The position numbers were made by a program, and so were the translations under genes. From assembly GCF_030035675.1 (NCBI RefSeq), contig NC_084493.1, forward strand, positions 24,744,203-24,808,202: DNA of 64,000 bases. The letters are read 5' to 3'. The notes beneath the pieces were generated by a model. The model saw nothing but the letters and a program-made list of their open reading frames with translations, had not been told where the DNA came from and did no database searches. This document shows positions 11,178-22,648 of the stretch, one piece after another. Within the stretch, counting starts at the first letter, position 1; every line of letters begins with the position of its first letter. Source of the stretch: Rhineura floridana (lineage: Eukaryota > Chordata > Lepidosauria > Squamata > Rhineuridae).

Positions 11178-11490
11178 TTCAGGGGAAGGGCCATACCTCA
11201 CTGGTAGAGCATCTGCTTTGCATGCAGAAGGTCCGAGGCTCAATCCCCAGCATCTCCACGTAGGGCTGGGAGAGACCCCTGTCTAAAACCCTGCAGAGCC
11301 ATTGCCAGTCAATGTAGACAATAGTGAGCTAGATAAACCAACGATCTGATTCAGTATATGGCAGCTTCCTATGTTCCTATGAGATTCTGAAACAGACACA
11401 AGAAAGCATCTGGCTGGCTACTGTGAGAATGAAGGACTAGACGGGACTTTTGTCTGATCCAGCAGGGCCCTTCTTATGTTCTCACTAGGG
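11178..11490 (+). mobile_element. tRNA-derived SINE followed by CR1-like 3' fragment
   Basis: The SINE has A box CACTGGTAGAGCATCTGC and B box AGGCTCAATCCC, then CAGTCAATGTAGACAATAG, and ends GCAGCTTCCTATGTTCCTAT near 11380. A fragment ending GATCCAGCAGGGCCCTTCTT follows and resembles a CR1 3' end. Confidence 0.75.
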
Positions 11491-11818
11491 GCTCCGCCCC
11501 AGCGCGCTTTGCAAGCCAACCCCATCATCTTCCCTACTGAGTTGTAGAATAACAATACTGATACGAAGGAGAAGGAAGCTGCTGCCACGCTGCTTAGAAA
11601 TTAAAAAAAAATTAAATGGTTTATGCGCGCTTTTAAATAAAGAAATTGATAAACCCAGGAATAAGAGCCTCAGGCACCCACCATGCCAAACCACCCAGTG
11701 GCTCCGGGTGTTGCTGCATGCCCACCACTACCTTACTCTCTTCATGCCAGCTTCCTCTCTCAGGTCACCGAAGGACCTTTTGTCCTCTTCCTCTCCTAGA
11801 TCACAAAAGCACCTCCTG
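11491..11818. other. Repeat-like mosaic
   Basis: 11510-11600 resembles the centre of the CAGTGG hAT family (CTACTGAGTTGTAGAATAAC). No gene was seen. Confidence 0.4.
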
Positions 11819-13909
11819 TAGGGTTGCCATATTGCCCGGTTAGCCGGGTTTTACCCGGATTCTTTGCATGCCACCTGGCGCCCATTTAGCCCCTTAGGTG
11901 GCCCAGATTCTCAGCTTTAATTTTTTTAAAAAAAAGTTTCTAGGTGGTCCGGTTCTCGAGATATACATAAAAACGTCAGCCACCCCCCTGACTGTTAAAT
12001 CTTTCTTTAAACAGTACTGTATAGCACTTCGTAGCTTTAACCCCGCACGTTCAGGATTGTAGCCAATCAGTGAAGCTAGGGTTGTGTTTCAGTTTGATTG
12101 ACCTGAGGCAGTGTCTAGAAAACCTCATTGCAATGTCTGAAAATGGTGGTTCCTCCCCCCCCATTTATCTGAAAATCTCATAAATTGGGTAAGTATATAC
12201 ATTTCAGGTTTTTTTCCTCTTGTGTGCAGGAGTCAGATCCTGGGCAGTGTTTTGAAAACCTTCCCAATACTTGCTTTTGTAAAAGCAATGCTAATCCCAT
12301 ATGCCCAGAGTAAATCTCATTGAATTCAATAGGACTTACTTTTGAGTAGACATGGTTATGAATGTGCTGAAAATCAATGGAACTTTGGAGTGAATGTAAA
12401 AAAGAATTGTGTTTGTGTTCTAATGCTTTCTGTTCCCTCTCCAGTCCTATTTTAAAGCAAGTAGGCAGGGCTTACTTAGGTATTACAGTTTTTATTCTGT
12501 AGGAAACTAATACTGATTTTTTAAAAACTAATACCGATTTTTCTGCAATGACCAACTGGTTTGACAATAAACTATTATATGGGCTGTATGTATTTATACA
12601 TCTGCAGTGTGTGTGTATGGAGTCTTTCCAACAACCCTGTGAGGTAGGGTGGAAACCAAGGCAGCTCACAACAAGAAGTAAAGCCATTTACAATCCAATA
12701 ACCATAAAAACAAGTATAAACAGTTGCAAAACAGCGTAAAGTGGCATGATTCGAAATTTTGGGTTGTGTGAATGAAGTTGCTTATCACTTGAGGTTGCAT
12801 TTCTGTCCCTGTTTGAGTAAGCCCCACTGAATACACTGGGACTTGCTTCTGAATAAATAAACCTAGGATTGCACTATAAATATCTTTGCAGTTTGTGTAA
12901 ATAATAAATATATTTGATAGTCATGCTTATATAAATATTTCTTCATTTATCATATTTTTGGTTAGGAATCCTGACCGGTTGTGAGATGCTTAGTTTTCTG
13001 CCTTACTCATAGGAATCTTGTTGTGGTTGGTATGGTATTACATTTAGGAAAGTGTTACTGCCTTTTGTGTTGTTTTTTTCCTATTTGCATTTCACTTATC
13101 TTTAACCTCACTCCGTTACAGCCATAGAGGCAACAGCAGCATATGCAAGATAATTAACTCCCATTAGTGAGAAGAGCAAGAATTTATAATTATTAGCAAG
13201 GTATGTGTGGGGTTGTTGCCCAGTTTCATTTTGAGTATGGAGGTGGAACCTGTGTAGATGTGGTTGATCAAAGGGAGAAGAAATTTTGAGTTAAGCAAAG
13301 CTCTGCTTTTATAAAACCTAAGAAACATACAGATACTTTGAATGTCTGAGTGCCTGCACCAGTGGAATACTGGAGGAACTTGTAAAACTTGCTGCAACAG
13401 TATTTAGAACTGAGCATGTGGTGTGAAAGACTCCTTTTCCAAAAAAACATTTTGGCTTCTTGTTCTTCTCCACCCACCACATCTCTGAAATAGGTAATGG
13501 TTAACCATACTGCTGCCCTGACTTACTTTATGTTTGTTGCTATTTTGTGTTTTTATTATGTTTTTATATTGATTGTGTATTTTTATTGTTCTTATTATAT
13601 TTGTAAGCTGTGCTGAGCTCTGTTTTTAACAGCAGAAGGGCAGGATACAAATCCTCTTAATCAATCAATCAATCAATATTCCATAGTGTTGGAAACTAGA
13701 GCCTAGGCATTTAAGGCTGAAAATGTTGCTTTTTAACAAAAGATTTCTCACATCTTTCCCCAGTTTTTGGTGGTAATTCCTAGGCACAAAACAAAACAAC
13801 TGGAGAATCCAAATATTAATATGTAGATAATTTGCATAATATGCAAATAATATGCATAATATGCAAATTAGCCTGCCCGGATTTGTGGAACTGGAATATG
13901 GCAACCCTA
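11819..13909. mobile_element. Non-autonomous hAT (TAGGGTTGCCATATT termini), 2.1 kb
   Basis: The left end TAGGGTTGCCATATT is mirrored at the right end by AATATGGCAACCCTA, giving 15-bp inverted repeats. The 8-bp duplication is nearly perfect: ACCTCCTG (11811-11818) and ACCTCCCG (13910-13917). No transposase frame is visible across the 2.09 kb, so it should need help in trans. A sequence resembling CATTGAATTCAATAGGACTT near 12330 and a LINE-tail-like stretch near 13500-13670 may be cargo or later insertions. Confidence 0.85.
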
Positions 13910-13917
13910 ACCTCCCG

Positions 13918-14214
13918 CCTCCCCAGACCTTTTCCCACAGAGGAGAAGGGAAGCAGAGGAAGGAGCTGGGTGGCAGAAGTAAGCCACACAGGAAGGACAA
14001 GTGGCATAGGCCTGGGCAGCTCCATAGCAACCATTCTGCTCTCCTGCCACTTCCCTCTTCTTTGCTTTCCGTTTGTGAAGTAGGTGGGGGGGGCAACAGC
14101 GGCAGCAAAGCAGGCCATTTGAGGAGCTGGCCTGGTCTGTCACTCTGTGGCTTGCCTAGGCCACCGCCTGCCACTGCCCATTCGCTTACTCACTCTCCCA
14201 GTGGTCTCACCTAC
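13918..14214. other. Unassigned GC-richer spacer
   Basis: About 300 bp between two hAT elements. The overlapping open frames on both strands have no domain I recognise. Confidence 0.4.
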
Positions 14215-14592
14215 CTGCCACCCAGAGCTTGGAAGATTACTTTTAAAAAGTAATAAATTACAGTTACAATTACTTGGCCCAAAAAAGTAGTAATTACCGT
14301 TACAATTGCAATTGCTCTGAAAGTAACTGATTACTTTACTTTTTCTCAAAAGTAATCACTACAATTACATTTCAGTTACTTTTTAAAAAAAACTCCTACA
14401 AGGTGCTGGCCTTGGCTGCTGCACATCTAAGAAGCCTAAAACAATATTAAAAATAAACACACACACACAGGGGGTAGTAGAATAAAAAAAATTATCCATA
14501 AGATTAACATAATGGCATAACAGAATCTCACATCCCCCCAAGCAATGAAGATACCCCAACTCTTGGAATCAAATTTTACACTTGAAATGCTT

Positions 14593-17500
14593 TTATAATA
14601 TGTTTCTGTTATGTCTCAAAAGAACAAGATGCTCAAAGAGCATGTCAGACAAGGAATGTCTTTTTACAGTCATTATGTTGCCACCAGTACTGAACAGGCG
14701 TTCTACTGTGGCGCTTGAAGGCATGCCTGTGTTGTGCTGCAAAGAACACCGCAGCACACGTGGAAAGCCATGGAGTGATGACACTTCCCTGCTGGGAGAC
14801 CTCAGGTACCTCACCAGTTCCTCCTCAGTAGTGTCCACTGCTGACTTCTTGCCCTGGGGCAGAAAGTTAAAGAAGTCATCTTCTAAGTCATCTCCTTCCT
14901 GGTCTTTATCTGAAGACTGATCACTGTCCTCATTAGGTACACCCATCTTTATTTCGGCTTTCAACAAGGCTTCCATTGTGTATCTAAGAAAGAGAGAGGA
15001 TATGTTAACACATATATGTTAGGAAACCATCATCAGCTCTTCATTTCCTGATGCTTGTCATGTCCCCTGGTTCAGGGTCCAGCCTGAGCCTGTGGATGAT
15101 GACATGGAAGGTAGGAAGGTGACCAAGTCACCACACTCATGGGGCAGCACAGCAGACCCTTAAGGATTACCTGCAGCAACCCAAGGTTGTGATGAGGAGC
15201 CCCAGGAAGAAAAGGCCCAGCCCCTGCCTACCACCTTAAGCCCTCTGATGCCTCCCTTGAGACAACATTTCCCTTGGAGTAATCCACCCAAAGGGCTTCC
15301 CTAATGTTCTTACTTGTTGGTATGGGTGGTGGCCTGACACGATTCCAGCCAATCTAGTTTGAAGCGAAGGTGTAGGCAGGCTGCCAGAAGAAGCCTCTTG
15401 TCCTCCCAGATAGCTGCAAACCGCTTTCTTAGGGCTTCGCGCACACCTCTCAGCAGCTGAAAACAGTATGTGTACCTCTCAGGTTTGTTTTCCAGTCCTT
15501 CTAACTTGCGGTCCAGATTGCAGAGCGTTGGTAGCAAATACCCCATGAACATGCCGTTCTCCCGTTGCAGGATTTTTTTTTATTATTATTATTAAATTTT
15601 ATTTATACCCCGCCTTTCGGCCAAAGGCCCTCAAGGCGGCTTACAAGGAAAAATAAACACAGGCATAAGAATACAATAAAAATACAATAAAAACAATACG
15701 ATTTACAAAAATTAAATTAAATAACAAATAACATTATCATTATCAGCACTGGCAAGAAAGAGGAGGTAGTGTTAGCGGGGGCGGCAGCTCCCAAGAGGCA
15801 GAAGGGCGACAGGCGTTTGTTACAGCGAAGCTGTTTGTTGTTTCAATGTTGTCTTTCACTTCATGTCCTCGGGCTCGCTCAGCTGCTGTTCCTCGGGCTT
15901 CTGCTGCTGGTGGTGGTGACCGTTTATGTCGGGGGGGGCTGCGGGAGCTCGGGCTCGGGGACCTGGGCCTTGCCTGAAGCAGCAGGAGGAGAAGGACATG
16001 ATGGCGGTGGCTGTTGTTGAGCAGGAGGCCCCACGCCGGGAGGCCCCACGCCAGGAGGCCCCACGCCAGGCCTTGGTTGGTTGCTCTCCCTTCTCATCTC
16101 CACATTCCTCAGTTCTTCTCATGTGTATCTAGGGACTGGGCTAGTGGCTCCATAATCTCTGTGTATTCCTGTACCACTTCAATCTCAGCAGCTGTGATCC
16201 TGGACAAGGAGCAGCGGTCCATTATGGCATGCATTTTTAGTGGCACAGTTGACAGGAGCTCATGTAGTTGCTTCAACGCATCAAAGGTGGAATTCCACCT
16301 GGTCTTATTCGGTACCTTCAGATACACACCACATTGCGCACTGATATACTCAGCAATCTGGGCTGACTGGTTCTGCTTGGACCACAACTTGCTGCACTTT
16401 CCCATCAAGGAACGAAACTGTTTCTTGAAAGGACCAAGAAGACTACTTTTGGAGGAGTCAGAAAGCATGGCCTCTATGTCTTGTGTTGCCACCAGGTTGA
16501 GGGTGTGGCTAGCACATCTCTGGTGTGGTGGTAAAACAAAATCCTCTCCTGAGTCTGCAGCTTCTTCCTCTGCCTCAGGTCCTGTGTCCAGGATCTCACA
16601 GATAGGCACAAACTCCACCTCAGCCTCCTCCTCCTCCTGGTTATCACCATCATCGTCACTGGTGCCTGCAGCTTCCACTGGCTCTTTGGCCATGAAAACT
16701 CTGAATGCTTTCACAAAGTTGGAGCCATTGTCTGTAGTAGTGCACATAACTTTGTTGTGGATCCTGTACTGCACATGTACATCATGCAGTGCTTTTGAAA
16801 GGACATCGTATGTATGGCGCCCCTTCAGACGCTTACAAGCCAAGGCCCCGACCTCACATTTCAGGGTAGTTGGGTTGATCCAGTGGGCTGTTACCCCAAA
16901 GTAACTCTTCTTGCCATTGGTCCAACAATCTGCAGTGGTTGCTATATATGCCACAGCACCCATTCGGTTTGCAAGAGTTTCTCTCATGTGGCATGATCTC
17001 TTCTCAATTCTGTCTCTCAGAGTCTTGGCACATATGATGGTGAGATCTTTGGGGAGTCCAATGCGAACCAGATTAATGAATGATGGTTTGTCCACAGTCT
17101 GAAGTGGTAATGTCTCCTCTACAATGAAATCAATGATTCTCCTGTCGAGATTGCTCTGGGTGACAGGCTCCCTGCCAGATCCCCACCTCTCAAGGGTTGT
17201 CTGCTGCTGCTTCAGCATTTTGGGAGGAGGGGTGTCATGCATTGGTTCAGGAAGGCCACATCTCCTTGCCTTTATTGCTTCTTCAATTGCTCTCAGCTTC
17301 TCAGGGTGTGCCCTCTGAGGAAGAAGAACAAAGCATGAATCCAAGAAAAAATGGAAGAGGAATTTAAACATCAATAGACAATGGACACTCTTTGAGGACC
17401 AGCATCACAAAGGCTTACCTCAAAATGTTTCTTCACATTGGATGAGGAGGAAACAGCTGATCTCAGATTTTTGATCCTTGGAAGGCAGTAATTGCATCGT

Positions 17501-18788
17501 ACAACAACATTTTCCCCACTCTGGCTCACAAATGTACAAGCTTTCTCAAAGCCAAACCATGGTACTTGCTGTTCTGCAGATGTGGCTGTGGGCAACTGGC
17601 ACTGCTTCATGCCCTCCTCCTCCTCGTGCACAGGGCCTCCTTTCTGAACCTCACTTTCTAGTTTTGCCTCCTCAGGAACAACAAGCTGTGACTCAAGTGG
17701 CCGCACTAACTGACTGCTGCTCTCAGCAGCAAAACCTGCAACAGGCGTCTCTGTAATAAACAAGAGATAATGCTCCTATATGGGTGAACTTCAGCTGTGA
17801 TGTGCCCCCATCTCTTCCCCATGCTGCAAGATCCCCCAGTCAGAGTGGAAGTAAGCAGGTCGATAGCACAATTAAAAGAGATCCTATTTGCATCATTTTT
17901 GCTCACTGAATAACCCTGCCTGGGCCACTCTAACCTACTATCTCACAGGGTTGTTGTGAGAACAAAATGAGACTAGGGTTCAAATCCCCACATAGCCATG
18001 AAGCTCACTGGGTGACCTTGGGCCAGTCACTGCCTCTCAGCCTCATGAAAACCCTATTCATAGGGTCACCATAAGTTGGAATCAACTTGAAGGCGGTACA
18101 TATATTTTTTATTTTGAATATGATGATTATGATTATTATGATAATAAATATGCAGCATTTCAAATTAATTCTGTATGAGAAGCATTCCATGCCAAGCTTG
18201 GAAAACCAAGGATGAGGTATAAAATGTAGACAAAAATACTTTTGACAAAATGCAGTTTATCTTTTATATCTATATCTATAATTAGCAATACAGCTGAATG
18301 ATGTATGTAAGGTATTTTTTCTTTCCCTTTTCTTTTTTATTAATATTTTAGTACTACTGCTAAAGTTCTGATGAAAGAATAAAGCATTCATTAGCCAAAT
18401 TCAAATGATTAGAACACATCACATAAATTCCACTGAAGTTGGAGTTTTTGCCATAGAAAATGAAAAAAACATATAACCTATGATAGCCCAATAGACAATC
18501 AGAACTAATATAAAACCCTATTGCTTCTCATTTGCAAATCTTGCAAGATCTAAGGTAACTCTAGATCATGTGAGTTCAGGTGATGCATGTTATGTACATT
18601 TGTATAGATATTAGCAGAGATTGTCAACAGTCTATCTCTCTCTGGGACTGGGAATCTCTCTCTTTCTCACAGAACATGAGTTTGAGAGCTGGGGGACTGA
18701 GAGGAGGAGCTGCAAGGACCCTACTTCTCACCTCATCTCTGCCAAGAACAAAAAAATCAGCCTTAAGCCATTTATTATACGCCTAATG

Positions 18789-18824
<36 letters not shown>

Positions 18825-19208
18825 TGAGACAGTTTTTGTCCCACATACAATTCAGTCTTGTGATTAAACAGGACAAAAATACAAATAAAAAGAAAGATGG
18901 AGTTCAAATAAATATACAATAAAAAGCTAGCCGGCATTTTAAAAGGCAGGAGTGCTCTGTCTGGATAAATACAGCACACAGCTATGCATGGGAACAAGGG
19001 GGAGAGTTCAAAAAGGGTTAGGCCGAAGTTTCAGAAGTGCCTTGTGATTGATGGAGGGGGCGGCAACGAGGCAAGGAGAGGCAGTGGGGGGGCAGAAGGG
19101 GCCGCGGGGGGGTGGGGGGGCAAAAATGCCATGGGGGTGGAAGGGGCCGCAGGGAGGCACACACACACACACAAATCATCGACACTCACCTCCACAGCTC
19201 TTCGCCAT
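14593..19208 (-). CDS. hAT transposase (BED finger), interrupted by a retro-insert
   Basis: This is a cut-and-paste transposase of the hAT superfamily. I read four coding exons on the minus strand: 19208-19190, 17750-17419, 17314-15314 and 14983-14593. Every intron has GT-AG ends and matching phases. Exon 1 encodes MAKSCGE and splices into ETPVAGF. Exon 2 holds a BED-type zinc finger (CNYC and KKHFE), and its last histidine (RAHPEK) comes from exon 3, so the finger spans an intron. Exon 3 carries the RNase-H-like core with aspartate motifs ATTADCWTN and CTTTDNGSNF. Exon 4 has the C-terminal hAT dimerisation block (SSATVERLFSTGG, SLSDMLFEHLVLLRHN). Without the insertion at 15574-16126, which falls between Asp and Ile codons in frame, the reading is 729 codons with no stop. 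The start codon is inferred from splice phase only. Confidence 0.85.
15574..16126 (-). mobile_element. L2-tailed retro-insert with GC-rich 5' part, inside the transposase exon
   Basis: On the minus strand the insert starts with a GC-rich segment that includes an 88-codon ATG frame (16122-15856). That segment holds three near-copies of a 15-bp CCTGGCGTGGGGCCT-type unit. It then passes into an L2-type 3' tail (TAAGCCGCCTTGAGGGCCTT, GGGGTATAAATAAAATTTAA) ending in an ATT/A run. No target duplication is visible, as is usual for L2/CR1 insertions. I do not recognise the 88-residue product, whose end reads QQLSEPEDMK. It could be a piece of a host mRNA joined to an L2 tail, or the 5' end of an L2 variant. 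Confidence 0.7.
17940..18112 (+). mobile_element. tRNA-derived SINE with Bov-B tail
   Basis: GGGTTCAAATCCCCACATAG, then CTCACTGGGTGACCTTGGGC and a tail ending GGAATCAACTTGAAGGCGGT. It sits in the first intron of the hAT transposase, so it is younger than that insertion. Confidence 0.8.
18791..18823. repeat. (TTA)n microsatellite
   Basis: Eleven uninterrupted TTA units. Confidence 0.95.
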
Positions 19209-19611
19209 TCTGCTGCTGCCTTCTCCTCCGTTGTCCTTGCCTTGGCTTTTTCCTCCGGCGTCCATTTTTTCCTCTCAGACGCTAGCAGGCCCTGCCTATT
19301 CACCTCTTCCCTCGTGCCTCCTAACACAGATCACGAGGGAAGAGACAGTCTGCGCAGAGGTCCAATCAGTGTGGGGCACATGTCTTGTGTTAACCAATCA
19401 CAGCCAGGAGCTGACTTCCCCTTGTTCCCGCCCCCAAGTAACGTCCAACCTAACGTGGAAACGTTAAAGTTGCAGCTGAAAAGTAGGGAAATTACTAGTC
19501 GTTCCGTTACTTGCCAAATGTAATGGAATTACCCACTCGTTATTTAAAATTGTGACGAATTACAAAGAACTCATTAAAAATAACGAGTTACTTCCAAGCT
19601 CTGCTGCCACC

Positions 19612-20367
19612 TGCCCTCCTTCCTTCCTTCCCTCTCCCACCACAGACTGGAGAAAAGGGAGGCCTTACAGTAGCGACAGTCAAACCTTCCATGAACCAGC
19701 CCACTTCAGCCTAGCATGGTTTGGTCAGTCACTGCTCACACTACTTCATCCATCACTGCTCCCTAGGTGTCATAATCAGCGCAGGAGGCCAAGTCATCAT
19801 GCTGTAGTTTGCATCACCACCTGTCTGTGACCAAGGGAACTGCAGCATGACACAGTCGTGTATACAATAGGATTAATGATAACTTTATCCAGGCTTTGCC
19901 TGGCCTGTGAGACTGAACACTGTTTGATGTGCTTGAATTTTTGTTTTATTTGCTTTTATAGCTTTGACATGTTTTTCTTTACTGCTTTCTTATTGGTTTT
20001 AGTTTTTTGTTTTAATGATATTGTCTGTTTTTCAATATTGAATACTGCTTAGAAATTTAAAAAATATTAAGTGGTCTATGCATGCTTTTCAATACAGAAA
20101 TTGATAAATGTATTATCTCCCTTTTTTCCCATTGCGAATTTTACTTGGCAATCTGGATGGTGCAGTGAAAAAGAATTGGCTGGTTTGGAAGCTGAAAATC
20201 GCAGCAAAAGAAGCAACACTATCAGCCCCTGTGCTAAAATAAAGAATGGCAGGTGCAGAAATAAAGACTGGCTGAGATGTCCCAAACTTAACTGGATAGA
20301 TTCATCTGAGAGAGAACAGGCAATAATTAGACTGAGATTTGAAGGGACACACAGTCCTCTTTGCAGC
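19612..20367. other. Unassigned DNA, possible LINE tail
   Basis: 19890-20110 is T-rich and ends TTAGAAATTTAAAAAATATT, which resembles a non-LTR 3' tail. It is too diverged to place. Confidence 0.35.
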
Positions 20368-20631
20368 AGTGGCTGGTGCCTATTGAGACTGGTAGGGCGG
20401 AAGTCAGGGAAACCAACAGTAGATGGAGCCAGAGCCAATGATAGGCAGACCCAACTAATTCTAGTCCCCATCATTCTCCCTACTGAGTTGTATAATAGCA
20501 ACACTGAGCCTAAGGAGGAAACTGCTGCCATGCCCTGGATTGGTTGTAAATAAGAAAGTGGGCAGGTGGGGCTGGCTGAGGCCAAGCTGAGTTGGTGGGG
20601 CAGTGCCCCTCTAGCCCTAGTGGAATAGCTC
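20368..20631 (+). mobile_element. Non-autonomous hAT, CAGTGG family
   Basis: It begins CAGTGGCTGGTGCC and ends AGCTCCACTG. The interior (GATGGAGCCAGAGCCAATGA, GGTTGTAAATAAGAAAGTGG, TTGGTGGGGCAGTGCCCC) matches the copies at 425 and 2144. The flanking octamers match poorly. Confidence 0.7.
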
Positions 20632-21280
20632 CACTGCCCTTTTGAATAATTTTATGAAGATGAGATATAACCTAAATCAATAGATTGCACACAATCACCC
20701 ACATATAGGATGGGCAGGGGTGGGGTACGTTGAGGGAGAAAGTGTTACTTATTTGTTGTATTTTATTTATGCCTCTCTATTGCCAACAGTTGTATTGGTA
20801 ATGGAAGATGTTTAATTTGAAAATCAATAAAAATTATTTATTAAAAAAACACAGATAACACACAAATACAATCACCTAGAAACACCTACCCACAACACAT
20901 ACACCACAGATAATGCACTTAAAACACGCACCCTTAACACAGACTCACAAAACACACTCATACCCTTAACACACAAGCACACACACAGACACACTTGCAT
21001 ACAGGTTTCCCTTTGATGAGAGACACATAAGACAAATCATTATTTTTAATGTGTATATGTATGAATTTATATCTCTATAGTTGAAGGAAAGGTGTTCACT
21101 GCAAATGGGTGGAAATCATTGCTCTTCTTCAACGTATTTATTTCTGACATTTACAATCCATAGACCAGGAGTGGGGAAATGTGGCTGTCCAGATTATAGC
21201 CTATATAACTAGTACATTAGACAGGTGCTAGACTTGTTTGCTCAGTGCAATTGGAACTTATTTGAAATTATGATGTATGT
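20632..21280. other. Unassigned DNA with CA-rich stretch
   Basis: 20850-21005 is a degenerate CA-rich stretch (ACACACAAGCACACACACAG). No gene is visible. Confidence 0.5.
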
Positions 21281-21282
21281 CA

Positions 21283-21420
21283 AGGGTGGCCAACCTGTAG
21301 CCCTCCCAATGTTGCTGAACTGCAGCTCCCTTCATCCTTGACCATTGGCCAGGTTGGCTGGGGCTGATGGGAATTGGAGTTCAGCAATTGCCAGAGAGCC
21401 ACAGGCTCCCCATATCTACC
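21283..21420. mobile_element. Palindromic hAT MITE
   Basis: AGGGTGGCCAACCTGTAGCC and GAACTGCAGCTCCCTTCATC face GGGCTGATGGGAATTGGAGT and GAGCCACAGGCTCCCCATAT. Confidence 0.7.
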
Positions 21421-21586
21421 CTAGACGCTTAAATGCACACAGACTCTTGGCCATTGGGCTGCAAACATTTCTGTTGCTTAGGAGGAAATTGTTTTTTCCT
21501 CCCAATCATTTCATTGAAGCCCATCCTGGATATATGGCAGGTCCACATAGCAAGGAAAGATGGCTACTGACCTGCATCTAGGACAC

Positions 21587-21805
21587 AGGTGGGGAACCTC
21601 TGGCCCGCCAGCCAATCTTGGCCTGCCATGGAATCCACAAGGCCATTTTCTCCAAACCATACCCATTTGTCAATCAGCTGACATTACCTGGCTGTCAGGC
21701 ACTTGTGAACCCCACACAAGGGATTTTGGCAGGTAAGCAGCTCCACCCCACGTCAGATTTGGCACTTGAGGCCAATCCTGATAAGGATCTGGTCCATGGA
21801 GCCAA
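21587..21805. mobile_element. Fragment of a hAT-like repeat (GGGGAACCTCTGGC)
   Basis: CAGGTGGGGAACCTCTGGCC opens it and GATAAGGATCTGGTCC is near its end. Related pieces lie at 29191-29640 and 45180-45300. Confidence 0.5.
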
Positions 21806-21850
21806 AAGGCTAGGGCAAGATGTGTGTGTGTTTTGTGTGTGTGTGTGTAT

Positions 21851-22268
21851 TAGTGATGGGAAGAAATTGGATTCAGTTCACATTTAAAGCTGGATTTATT
21901 AAATTTGCACTTTCCAAAAGAGAACCGAAACACAGCCATCCTTCGAAATTCACACTTATCCAAATTTTGTGATACAGTTCTCCAACAAAGCAATGTTTAC
22001 CAAAAAATGCATATGTTAGGGGAAAGTGTGCAAAATGAGTATATTGATGAAAATAACATACAAAAATGCATTATATTAGGATAAATTGCTTGCAAAAATG
22101 TGTACATTAATCAGAACTGCATACAAAGATGGAGAAATTCACCCCAAAATGTTGAAGAATTTTCATGAGAATTTTTTTAAATTGCTGCAGAAATGTGAAG
22201 AGCCAGATTTAAGATTAGAAAAATGAGAAACTGAGAGAACCTAAACTGACAGATCATTCCATCCCATG
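21851..22268 (+). mobile_element. TAGGGATGG-family hAT, just 3' of CYP1A copy 1
   Basis: It aligns throughout with the 5799 element in the opposite direction (TTCACATTTAAAGCTGGATT, TACAAAAATGCATTATATTA, GATCATTCCATCCC). It begins 83 bp beyond the CYP1A stop codon. On the gene's strand it supplies an AATAAA (21900-21895), about 450 nt past the stop, that could act as a poly(A) signal. Confidence 0.85.
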
Positions 22269-22350
22269 TATGTGTGTGTATCCATGTGTAATCATTCGGA
22301 TCCCCTTCCCCCAGACTAGTGACACGCCTTTACAGTTCACTCATTGGTCT

Positions 22351-22648
22351 TCACTCATTCAGGAAACGTCTTTTCACTTGGAAGTGTTCGCATCTCTTAT
22401 ACTTCATTGATAGACCATAGCGAGGAGTCATGTCTACCTTCACCCCATCCGAAACACTGAACTGCAGCTGTTGGAGCAAAATGGACAAGAAGAGGAAGAT
22501 CTGCCAACGGGCAATTGGCTCTCCAATGCACCTTCTCTTTCCCAAGCCAAACGTTAAGACTTTCTCACTCTCGTCCTTGTTTACGCCTTTCCCATCGGCA
22601 GTAAGGAAACGCTCCGGATTGAAGGAGGAAGGGTCCTTCCAAAGATTC
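22351..22648 (-). CDS. CYP1A: CYP1A copy 1, coding exon 6 with haem loop
   Basis: 298 nt including the TGA stop. It encodes [13 protein letters not shown], the haem-binding [11 protein letters not shown] and the C-terminal [25 protein letters not shown]-type transposons lie close on both sides (83 and 47 bp away). Confidence 0.96.

Larger units (their letters stand above)
14223..19603 (-). mobile_element. hAT transposon, 5.38 kb, autonomous type
   Basis: The element begins CAGAGCTTGGAAGATTACTT and ends with the inverse CTTCCAAGCTCTG. A perfect 8-bp target duplication CTGCCACC lies at 14215-14222 and 19604-19611. It carries a spliced BED-finger hAT transposase on the minus strand (14593-19208). 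A GC-rich region near 19020-19460 upstream of the start codon may hold the promoter. Sub-terminal AGTAAT/ATTACT motifs recur at both ends and could be transposase sites. A SINE (about 17940-18112), a TTA microsatellite and a 553-bp L2-tailed insertion (15574-16126) were added to it. The last of these breaks the transposase. Confidence 0.93.

Noticed and set aside
13665-14253. Overlapping frames of 100-170 codons on both strands
   Set aside because: They span the end of a hAT element and a GC-richer spacer. No domain or splice context was found.
16014-16904. 296-codon plus-strand frame
   Set aside because: It is the antisense shadow of the hAT transposase exon plus its insert.
19031-19327. 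98-codon lysine/glutamate-rich frame upstream of the transposase
   Set aside because: It lacks an ATG start. The in-phase splice of the short MAKSCGE exon in another frame explains the transposase start better.
21851-22268. Regular short repeats suggesting a CRISPR-like array
   Set aside because: The blocks are degenerate, lie inside a dispersed transposon family, and this is animal DNA.
1-22350. Expected CYP1A neighbours such as CSK or EDC3
   Set aside because: No exon of either was recognised. The interval is repeats and unassigned DNA.
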